A stretch of 5,025 bases of DNA from Solirubrobacterales bacterium 70-9 (GTDB taxonomy: Bacteria; Actinomycetota; Thermoleophilia; Solirubrobacterales; 70-9). Shown here one piece after another: positions 1 to 4,793 of the stretch. Below the pieces are notes generated by a model. It did no database searches and had not been told where the DNA came from. It saw only the letters and a list, made by a program, of their open reading frames with translations. Both the position numbers and the translations under genes were made by a program. The DNA lies in the NCBI GenBank assembly GCA_001898095.1, contig MKSH01000171.1, positions 20,110 to 25,134 of the forward strand, read 5' to 3'. How positions within the stretch are numbered: the first letter of the stretch is position 1; the number at the start of each line of letters is the position of its first letter.

Positions 1-239
1 GCCTCTGGGGGATGGCGGTCGCCGCCGCCGAGGGGGCCGGTCGCGACCCGGGTGAGCTGCGCCGCGAGACGCGGGTCAACACCTACGCGGGCGAAGACAT
101 CGGCGCCACGGTCGACCAGGTGCGCGAGGCCGAGCGCCGCGGCGCCGATGGCGTCCACGTCGACTTCACCTACGTCGCCTCTTCTGCCGAGGACCTGATG
201 GACCGGGCCGAGGAACTGATCGGGATCCTCCGCGCCTGA
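1..239 (+). CDS. LLM-class (luciferase-like) flavin/F420-dependent oxidoreductase, C-terminal fragment
   Basis: The reading frame is open from the left edge (first full codon at base 3) to TGA at 237-239, so only about the last 78 residues are present. The tail resembles the C-terminal end of bacterial luciferase-like monooxygenases, TIM-barrel enzymes using FMN or F420. It has an AEGAGRDP-type turn, then RVN, and then GATVDQVREAERRGADGVHVDF, an amphipathic helix leading into a barrel strand. It ends in a helix (AEDLMDRAEELIGILR) of the kind that closes these proteins. An ATG at 12 lies in frame but is internal to the Trp-Gly-Met context of the family and has no ribosome binding site, so it is not taken as the start. 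The cofactor-binding part lies outside the window, so FMN cannot be told from F420 and the substrate is unknown. The family call is moderately sure; another TIM-barrel oxidoreductase is possible. Confidence 0.6.
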   Translation, partial: LWGMAVAAAEGAGRDPGELRRETRVNTYAGEDIGATVDQVREAERRGADGVHVDFTYVASSAEDLMDRAEELIGILRA

Positions 240-298
240 GGGGGGACGCGGCGCTCAGGTGGGGACGGCGGACTTCGCGGCCCGTTCGATCGGGGACG

Positions 299-320
299 CC
301 CGGAACGCGACGCTTCCGGG
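299..320 (+). terminator. GC-rich hairpin downstream of the LLM oxidoreductase gene, possible terminator
   Basis: A perfect 7-base inverted repeat, CCGGAA preceded by C (299-305) and TTCCGGG (314-320), encloses an 8-base loop. It begins 60 bases after the stop codon of the upstream gene and 127 bases before the next start. No T-run follows, as is common for terminator-like hairpins in high-GC actinobacteria, so termination is an inference. A weaker 6-base repeat (CCTGAG at 235-240 with CTCAGG at 254-259) overlaps the stop codon itself. In DNA this GC-rich, 7-base stems also arise by chance. Confidence 0.25.
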
Positions 321-434
321 GGGAGATGCAGGGACGTGACGGAGACGCCAAGTTCCCGACCGTTGAGGATCCCGGCATCTCTGTGACGCCAGCCCTCCTC
401 GGCGCGGGCCCGGTCAATGATCCCGGCCCACGGT

Positions 435-440
435 TAGTCT
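435..440 (+). promoter_or_regulatory. Candidate -10 element (TAGTCT) for a leaderless transcript
   Basis: TAGTCT fits the actinobacterial -10 consensus TANNNT and ends 6 bases before the ATG at 447. That spacing places transcription start at or next to the start codon. No Shine-Dalgarno sequence precedes that ATG, which agrees with leaderless translation. No clear -35 element is seen in the GC-rich sequence upstream. It would drive the lactonase-like gene and nagA together. Confidence 0.35.
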
Positions 441-446
441 CGGCCG

Positions 447-1187
447 ATGCGGGTGACGATGTTGGACGGGGGCGCCTTCATCTCGGCGGTCGGGATCTGG
501 CGCGACGGGGAGAGCCTCGGGCGGATGGTGCGCTTCCCGGTGCCGGTCTACCTGATCGAGGTGGGGGAGGAGCGGATCCTCGTCGACAGTGGGCTCCACC
601 CGGACGCGGCGGCGGACGCCCCTGCCCACTACGAGGGCGCCGAGAACATGCGGAACTTCCGCCTCGAGCAGGAGGTCGGACTGGCCGAGCAGGTCGACCT
701 GGCGACGATCACCAAGGTGGTGATGACGCACCTGCACTTCGACCACGCCGGCGGGCTCGGCCTGCTGCCCTCCGCGACCCCGGTCTACATGCAGCGGCGC
801 GAATGGGAAGCCGGGCGCGAGCCCGAGTCGATCGCCCGCAACTTCTTCCTCGTCCGTGACTACGAGGTGGTCGCCGACCAGGTGGTCCTCGTCGAGGGCG
901 ACCACGACCTGCTCGGCGACGGCTCGGTGGAGCTGCTCTCGACCCCCGGCCACACCCCGGGTCACCAGTCGGTCAAGGTCGGCGGGCAGCTGGTGATCGG
1001 CGGCGACGTCACCCACTTCGCCGCCGGGCTCGATGATCTCCGTCTGCCGATCTTCGGCGACGACCTCGAGGCCCAGCGCGCCTCCGCCGAACGCCTCCGC
1101 GCCCTCCGCGACGCCGGCGCCACCGTGCGTCCCGGCCATGACCCCGAGGTGCTGGTCCCGGGCCCGGTCGAGGTCCCGGGCCGATGA
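447..1187 (+). CDS. MBL-fold metallo-hydrolase of the N-acyl homoserine lactonase (AiiA-like) family
   Basis: This 246-residue protein is close in length to AiiA-type lactonases (about 250). It is expected to be a cytoplasmic dinuclear-metal hydrolase; no signal peptide or membrane segment is visible. The metal ligands are all present: THLHFDHAGG at 94-103 gives His95, His97, Asp99 and His100; TPGHTPGHQS at 166-175 gives His169; GGDV gives Asp187; PGHDPE gives His231. The TPGHTPGHQS block and the PVPVYLIE / ILVDSGLHP start are characteristic of the AHL-lactonase branch. That branch opens the lactone ring of acyl-homoserine lactone signals, quenching quorum sensing. The position matching AiiA Tyr194, three residues after the bridging Asp, is His190 here, so the true substrate may be another lactone or ester. 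An in-frame ATG at 459 is an alternative start. The stop overlaps the nagA start (ATGA), implying translational coupling. Confidence 0.85.
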   Translation: MRVTMLDGGAFISAVGIWRDGESLGRMVRFPVPVYLIEVGEERILVDSGLHPDAAADAPAHYEGAENMRNFRLEQEVGLAEQVDLATITKVVMTHLHFDHAGGLGLLPSATPVYMQRREWEAGREPESIARNFFLVRDYEVVADQVVLVEGDHDLLGDGSVELLSTPGHTPGHQSVKVGGQLVIGGDVTHFAAGLDDLRLPIFGDDLEAQRASAERLRALRDAGATVRPGHDPEVLVPGPVEVPGR

Positions 1188-2332
1188 GGCTCGGTGCATC
1201 GAGAGCGCTGGTCGACGGGGACTGGGTCGACGGCGACGTCGAGGTCCTCGACGGGCGCGTCGCGGCGGTCGGCGTGGGGGAGCCGCGCGGGTCGAAGTTG
1301 GCGGCGCCGGGGTTCGTCGACCTGCAGGTGAACGGCTACGCCGGCGTCGACTTCTCCCGACCCGGGGAGGAAGGCTTCGCGCGCGCCGGAGCGGCGCTGC
1401 TCGCCGACGGCGTGACCGCCTTCCAGCCGACCCTTGTCACCTCACCGGTGCGGGAGATGGTGGAGTCGCTCGCGACGGTAGGTGGCGCCGCCGGTCATGC
1501 GCCGACCGACGCGGCGGCGGGCGCGTCCGCGGCGACTCCTGCCGCGGGCGCCGGGATGCCGCGGATCGTCGGCGCGCACCTGGAGGGGCCGTTCCTCTCG
1601 CGCGAGCGGGCCGGTGCGCACGACCGCGACGCGCTGCTCGCGCCGGAACCGGCACTGCTCGACCGCCTGCTCGCCGCCGGCCCGGTGTCGCAGGTGACGC
1701 TGGCGCCGGAGCTCCCCGGGGCGCTCGACCTGGTCGACGCGCTGGTCGCCCGCGGCGTCACCGTCTCCTGCGGTCACACCGAGGCCGACGCCGCCGCGGC
1801 CCACGCCGCCTTCGACCGGGGCGCGTCCGCCGTCACCCATCTCTTCAACGCGATGCGCCGGCCCGAGCACCGCGATCCCGGCATCGCCTACGCCGCCCTC
1901 GGCCGGGAGGACGTCTTCATCACCCTGATCGCCGACGGCCACCACCTCGCCGACGACACCGTCCGCGCCGCCGCCCGGGCGGCCGGAGACCACCTCGTCC
2001 TGATCAGCGACGCGGTCGCCGCCGCGGCCGCCCCCGACGGCGACTACACCCTCGGCGGCAACCTCCCGATCCACTCCGAGCGCGGGGTGGTGCGGAGCGC
2101 CGCCGGGTCGCTCGCCGGCTCGACCCTCACCATGCCCGCCGCGGTCCGCAACCTCCACGCCCTCGGCGTCCCCCTCGCCGCCGCGCTCCGCGCCGCCACC
2201 GAAGCCCCCGCCCGGATGGCCCGCCGTCCCGATCTCGGCCGCCTCGACCCCGGCGCCCGTGCCGACCTCGTCGTCCTCGACGACTCCCTCGAGCCCACCC
2301 AGGTTCTCCTCGCCGGCGTTCCCCAGCACTGA
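1184..2332 (+). CDS. nagA: N-acetylglucosamine-6-phosphate deacetylase
   Basis: NagA removes the acetyl group from GlcNAc-6-phosphate to give glucosamine-6-phosphate in cytoplasmic amino-sugar and cell-wall recycling. The 382-residue length is normal for the family. Seen in order: a small N-terminal beta domain; PGFVDLQVNG (42-51); AHLEGPF with metal ligand Glu134; SCGHTEA with His198; VTHLFNAM with His219; a DGHH substrate-contact motif (251-254); ISDAV with the catalytic Asp276; and a C-terminal LDPGARADLVVLD strand closing the beta domain. Gln48 and Asn50 replace the HxH pair found in many amidohydrolases. This matches the E. coli-type, single-metal form rather than the B. subtilis-type HxH form. 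About 18 extra Ala/Gly/Pro-rich residues lie around 99-126, before the LEGPF strand, and look like a loop expansion. ATG 1184 overlaps the upstream TGA by four bases, so nagA probably lacks its own promoter. No nagB or PTS gene is visible nearby. Confidence 0.93.
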   Translation: MRLGASRALVDGDWVDGDVEVLDGRVAAVGVGEPRGSKLAAPGFVDLQVNGYAGVDFSRPGEEGFARAGAALLADGVTAFQPTLVTSPVREMVESLATVGGAAGHAPTDAAAGASAATPAAGAGMPRIVGAHLEGPFLSRERAGAHDRDALLAPEPALLDRLLAAGPVSQVTLAPELPGALDLVDALVARGVTVSCGHTEADAAAAHAAFDRGASAVTHLFNAMRRPEHRDPGIAYAALGREDVFITLIADGHHLADDTVRAAARAAGDHLVLISDAVAAAAAPDGDYTLGGNLPIHSERGVVRSAAGSLAGSTLTMPAAVRNLHALGVPLAAALRAATEAPARMARRPDLGRLDPGARADLVVLDDSLEPTQVLLAGVPQH

Positions 2333-2399
2333 CCCACGACCTCCCAATTTCGGCCGACCGGTGGGGGGAGAAATAGCGGACGCCCAGCCCTTGATCCCC

Positions 2400-2405
2400 T
2401 ACGAT
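2400..2405 (+). promoter_or_regulatory. Candidate -10 element (TACGAT) for the hicBA pair
   Basis: TACGAT fits TANNNT in the 89-base gap between nagA and hicB, a locally AT-richer stretch. Transcription would start near 2411-2413, at the edge of the GAGGA ribosome binding site, and would exclude the ATG at 2404 that overlaps the element. No convincing -35 was found. A weak ATTTC/GAAAT pair (2347-2351 and 2370-2374) lies upstream and could belong to an operator, but it is short. Confidence 0.25.
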
Positions 2406-2410
2406 GGAAC

Positions 2411-2415
2411 GAGGA
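2411..2415 (+). promoter_or_regulatory. Ribosome binding site that decides the hicB start
   Basis: GAGGA lies 6 bases upstream of the ATG at 2422, an ideal Shine-Dalgarno spacing. The alternative in-frame ATG at 2404 has no such motif upstream, so 2422 is favoured. Confidence 0.55.
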
Positions 2416-2421
2416 ATCCTC

Positions 2422-2649
2422 ATGTCCGGCGACCAGGAAATCGAGCTGATCTTCGAACCTCAGGCCGAGGGTGGGTACAGCGTGTACGCGCCCGATCTTC
2501 CAGGACTCCACACCCAGGGAGAAGACATGGACGACGCTTTCGCGAACGCCGAGGAGGCGGTCGCCCTCTACGTCGAAGGACTCCGTGAGGACGGCGAGTC
2601 GCTCGATCTGGGTGTCATCGTCCGTCGCAGGATCAAACTGCCCGCGTGA
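2422..2649 (+). CDS. hicB: HicB family antitoxin
   Basis: HicB is the protein antitoxin that binds and blocks the HicA RNase in a type II toxin-antitoxin pair. The 75-residue protein has the partial RNase H-like fold typical of the family. It starts with a strand (IELIFEPQAEGGYSVY), followed by the hallmark APDLPGLHTQGED block (Pro24-Asp25-Leu26-Pro27-Gly28). A helix, DDAFANAEEAVALYVEGL, comes next, then a short C-terminal strand. It ends there, without the helix-turn-helix or ribbon-helix-helix extension that longer HicB proteins use for autoregulation. The start at 2422 is chosen for its ribosome binding site; ATG 2404 would add six residues. The toxin gene follows with a 4-base GTGA overlap. 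G+C is about 61% over 2401-2640 by hand count, against up to about 80% in parts of nagA, which hints at separate acquisition. Confidence 0.87.
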   Translation: MSGDQEIELIFEPQAEGGYSVYAPDLPGLHTQGEDMDDAFANAEEAVALYVEGLREDGESLDLGVIVRRRIKLPA

Positions 2650-2876
2650 CTCCACGCCAACCGGTGGTCTCCGGCCGGCGCCTGATCAAGGCGCTCGAGG
2701 CCGACGGCTGGGAGGTCGTACGTCAGCGCGGCAGCCACGTGCGGCTGCGGAACGTCACTCGCGGCGCGGTCCTGGTGGTGCCGGAACACGACGAGGTGAC
2801 GAAGGGGACTCTCGGTCGAATCCTGCGCGAGGCGCGGCTCGATGTCGACGATCCGCGTCGCTTGCTCGATGGCTGA
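2646..2876 (+). CDS. hicA: HicA family toxin (mRNA interferase)
   Basis: HicA is a small double-stranded-RNA-binding-like toxin that cleaves mRNA independently of the ribosome and is held inactive by HicB. The 76-residue protein shows the family pattern: SGRRLIKALEADGWEVVRQ (helix then strand), the catalytic-site GSH (Gly29-Ser30-His31) leading into VRLRN, a hydrophobic strand AVLVVP, and the C-terminal GTLGRILREARLD helix. The predicted catalytic His31 is intact, so the toxin looks functional. Translation starts at GTG 2646, nested in the hicB stop (GTGA), so toxin synthesis probably depends on prior translation of the antitoxin. Order is antitoxin first, the reverse of E. coli hicAB. The 3' end runs into, or lies just before, the start of the oxygenase gene. 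Confidence 0.87.
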   Translation: MTPRQPVVSGRRLIKALEADGWEVVRQRGSHVRLRNVTRGAVLVVPEHDEVTKGTLGRILREARLDVDDPRRLLDG

Positions 2877-3783
2877 CTGGCCAGTTGGCCGGCCGGCCGG
2901 CATCATCCAGCCCGTGGAGCACTACTTTCCGCCGGGGGAATCGATGGCGCGGCGCGTGCACGGGGAGCGGGCGGTGGGGCTGCTCTACGGGCAGCGGGCG
3001 CTGTTGATCGGGGCTCTGGAACCGCTCACCTACACGGGGACGATGCTGAGCACGAAGGCCGGGGATCGGCCGTTCGAGCGGCTGGTGCGGACGGCGAAGG
3101 CGCAGGAGACGATCTTCCTCGGGACCAAGGAGGAGGCCGACCGGATCCTCGCCCGCGTGCACAACCAGCACCTGCGGGTGAACGGGGCGCTGGCAGAAGA
3201 CGCGGGGGTGCACCGGGCCGGGTCGAGCTACTCGGCCTTCGACCCGGAGCTGATGCTGTGGACGCTCGCGGTGATCGCCGACTCGGGCCGGGAGATGTAC
3301 GAGACGATGGTGCGGCCACTCTCGCCGGCGGAGCGGGAAGCTCTTTGGCAGGACTACCTCCGGTTCGGGGAGCTGTTCGGGATGCCGCTCGACGCCGTCC
3401 CGGCGACCTACGCCGACTTCGCCGCCTGGTTCGCCGGCAAGCTGCGCTCGCCCGACCTGCACGCCACCCGGCACGCGCTCGAGTTCGCCCCCCTCGTCGC
3501 CTTCGAGCAGCCGGTGCCGCCCGGCGCGCGGCTCAACCTCGCCGCCCAGAACCTGGTGATCAAGGGGACGCTGCCGCCGCGGGTGCGGGAGATCTTCGGC
3601 ATCCCTTGGACGGCGCGGAACGAGCGTGGCTTCCGCGCCCTGGCGGCGGCCCATCGCGCCGCCCGCCACGCGATGCCGCGCCCGGTCCGCCGTGGCCGCA
3701 ACGACAAGTTCTTCGACGTCGTCGCCACCGGCGAGCGCCTCCGCGGCGGCACCCCGACGCCTCGATCAGGGAGCGTGCCGTAG
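2869..3783 (+). CDS. MpaB/DUF2236 family oxygenase (predicted haem-b protein)
   Basis: This protein belongs to the family that includes the fungal mycophenolic-acid oxygenase MpaB and the rubber oxygenase Lcp, which are haem-b enzymes. The substrate here is unknown. With the start at 2869 it has 304 residues. Family features are GERAVGLLYGQRALLIGALEP (32-52), DRPFERLVRT (66-75) with Arg71 and Thr75, VHNQHLRVNG (97-106) with His101 as the likely haem ligand by analogy to Lcp His198, YSAFDPELMLW (121-131), and GMPLDAVP (171-178). No signal peptide is apparent, so it is probably cytoplasmic. The start is uncertain. ATG 2842 has a weak GAGG 9 bases upstream but overlaps hicA by 35 bases; ATG 2869 overlaps it by 8; GTG 2914 and ATG 2944 also lie before the conserved region. 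Overlap with hicA may mean read-through transcription, but no functional link is evident. Confidence 0.8.
   Translation: MADWPVGRPAGIIQPVEHYFPPGESMARRVHGERAVGLLYGQRALLIGALEPLTYTGTMLSTKAGDRPFERLVRTAKAQETIFLGTKEEADRILARVHNQHLRVNGALAEDAGVHRAGSSYSAFDPELMLWTLAVIADSGREMYETMVRPLSPAEREALWQDYLRFGELFGMPLDAVPATYADFAAWFAGKLRSPDLHATRHALEFAPLVAFEQPVPPGARLNLAAQNLVIKGTLPPRVREIFGIPWTARNERGFRALAAAHRAARHAMPRPVRRGRNDKFFDVVATGERLRGGTPTPRSGSVP
2877..2892 (+). other. Hairpin immediately after the hicA stop codon
   Basis: CTGGCC (2877-2882) pairs with GGCCGG (2887-2892) around an AGTT loop, giving a 6-base stem with one G-T wobble. It starts on the base after the hicA TGA and merges into a GGCC tetranucleotide repeat reaching about 2901. 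If the oxygenase gene starts at 2914 or 2944, this is the only intergenic structure and may end or attenuate the hicBA message. If it starts at 2869 or earlier, the hairpin is inside the coding region. No T-run follows. Confidence 0.3.
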
Positions 3784-3796
3784 CTCTTATTCGAGC

Positions 3797-3819
3797 TTCT
3801 TGATAAACTTAGCCAAGAA
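3797..3819 (+). promoter_or_regulatory. Perfect 6+6 inverted repeat over the promoter and start of the amidohydrolase operon (candidate operator)
   Basis: TTCTTG (3797-3802) and CAAGAA (3814-3819) are exact reverse complements, separated by 11 AT-rich bases. The core around 3806-3810 (AACTT) shows partial symmetry too. The spacer contains TAAACT (3804-3809), a TANNNT -10 match that would start transcription close to the ATG at 3819. No Shine-Dalgarno sequence precedes that ATG, so the message may be leaderless or nearly so. A dimeric repressor bound here would cover both the -10 and the start point. The regulator class (Rrf2 or MarR type, for example) is a guess; no regulator gene lies in the window. 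A second short dyad (AGCTC 3782-3786, GAGCT 3793-3797) adjoins it. Confidence 0.5.
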
Positions 3820-4793
3820 TGGAGAACGGCGGCGCACATCTCGCACATCTGGACACGATCGACGTGCATCAGCATCTGCTGGGGGAGCCGTTGGTCGGGG
3901 CGCTGGCGCGGCGCACCGCCGCCCCGCGGCTGATCTCCCGCCGCGAGGGCTGGACCTTCCGCGTCGCCGCCGAGCCCGACAGCATCCTCGCCCCGGAGGC
4001 GACCGACGCCGAGCTGCGCCGCGCCGACCTCGAGGCGGACGGGATCGACCGGGCGCTGGTCGCGCTCTCGACTGCGCTCGGGATCGAGACGCTGCCGCCC
4101 GACGAGGCGGCCGCGCTGATCGAGGCCCACCACCAGGGCCTCGAAGAGCTGCCGGTCGAGTTCCGCGGCTGGGGCGCGGTGCCGCTCGCCGCCACCGAGC
4201 CCGACCCGACCGCCGTCGACGCGGCCCTCGATCGCGGCTGCGTCGGCATCACCCTGCCCGCCACCGCGCTCGCCGACCCCGCCGCAGTCGAGCGGCTCGC
4301 CCCGCACCTCGCCCGCCTCGCGGAGCGCGACGCGCCGCTCTTCGTCCATCCCGGCCCGGTGGTCGAGGCATCCTCGGACCGCCTGCCGCACTGGTGGCCC
4401 GCGCTCACCGACTACGTCGCCCAGATGCAGGCCGCCTGGTTCGCCTTCCTCCACGCCGGCCGCCCGGCGCACCCGCGCCTGCGCGTCCTCTTCGCGATGC
4501 TCGCCGGCGGCGCCCCGTTGCAGTTGGAGCGCTACGCCGCCCGCCGCGGCGTCCCCGCGCCCGGCCCCGACCCGCTCGTCTTCTACGACACCTCCTCCTA
4601 CGGTCCCCAGATGATCGGTGCGATGGCCGCCGCGGTCGGCGCCGCCCAGCTGGTCTACGGCTCCGACCGTCCCGTCGTCGCCCCGCGTCCCGCGTGGCCC
4701 GATCCCCGACTTCGGCAGGCGCTGCTCGCCGCCAACCCGGCCCGCCTACTCAACGACGACAGCAATCACGACCCGAAAGGAGCCCTCGCGTGA
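3819..4793 (+). CDS. Amidohydrolase_2 family (ACMSD-like) metal-dependent hydrolase
   Basis: This 324-residue TIM-barrel protein belongs to the amidohydrolase_2 branch, whose members hydrolyse or decarboxylate small acids; the substrate is not predictable. Visible motifs are IDVHQHL with metal ligands His17 and His19, a GITLPA barrel strand (143-148), LFVHPGP with His177, a FYDTSSYGP strand (255-263), and VYGSDRPVV with the conserved Asp283. The segment that normally reads like AHLGG and carries the catalytic His (His228 in ACMSD) is AMLAGG here, with Met227 at that place, so the activity may differ from relatives. No signal peptide is seen. ATG 3819 is the only sensible start: the HxH motif follows 17 residues later and a candidate promoter lies just upstream. 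The stop overlaps the GTG start of the cysteine dioxygenase gene by four bases, so the two are translated as a unit. This suggests a role near cysteine or thiol catabolism. Confidence 0.8.
   Translation: MENGGAHLAHLDTIDVHQHLLGEPLVGALARRTAAPRLISRREGWTFRVAAEPDSILAPEATDAELRRADLEADGIDRALVALSTALGIETLPPDEAAALIEAHHQGLEELPVEFRGWGAVPLAATEPDPTAVDAALDRGCVGITLPATALADPAAVERLAPHLARLAERDAPLFVHPGPVVEASSDRLPHWWPALTDYVAQMQAAWFAFLHAGRPAHPRLRVLFAMLAGGAPLQLERYAARRGVPAPGPDPLVFYDTSSYGPQMIGAMAAAVGAAQLVYGSDRPVVAPRPAWPDPRLRQALLAANPARLLNDDSNHDPKGALA
4776..4782 (+). promoter_or_regulatory. Ribosome binding site for the cysteine dioxygenase gene
   Basis: AAAGGAG lies 7 bases upstream of the GTG at 4790, inside the end of the amidohydrolase gene. 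It is the strongest Shine-Dalgarno match in the window and fixes the GTG start. Confidence 0.75.

Noticed and set aside
326..446. Possible small gene starting at ATG 326 behind a G-rich stretch
   Set aside because: The frame runs on through the lactonase-like gene as Arg/Gly/Pro-rich sequence, and no short stop-bounded peptide with a sensible pattern is seen.
414..1199. Long open frame on the minus strand opposite the lactonase-like gene
   Set aside because: It is a GC-driven shadow: the + strand protein has a full set of catalytic motifs, while the minus frame has no recognisable domain.
1442..2347. 301-codon minus-strand frame opposite nagA
   Set aside because: Gly/Val/Glu-rich low-complexity product with no motif; nagA on the + strand explains the region.
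1033..2376. 447-codon + strand frame overlapping nagA
   Set aside because: The product is Arg/Pro repetitive and lacks fold-like patterns. It is the nagA sequence read in another frame.
2404..2421. ATG 2404 as the hicB start
   Set aside because: It has no Shine-Dalgarno sequence and overlaps the candidate -10; ATG 2422 has GAGGA at ideal spacing. It remains possible.
2422..2876. HicBA as part of a larger defence island
   Set aside because: Flanking genes are metabolic; no restriction, CRISPR, Abi or phage-related gene is visible on either side.
2887..2901. GGCC tetranucleotide repeat as a phase-variable tract
   Set aside because: Under four copies, and such runs are expected by chance in DNA of this composition.
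2755..3669. 304-codon minus-strand frame opposite the oxygenase gene
   Set aside because: Arg/Pro-rich without domain signal; the MpaB/DUF2236 protein accounts for the coding potential.
3408..4472. 354-codon minus-strand frame spanning the oxygenase and amidohydrolase genes
   Set aside because: It would run antisense across two recognised genes and the promoter region, with no recognisable motif.
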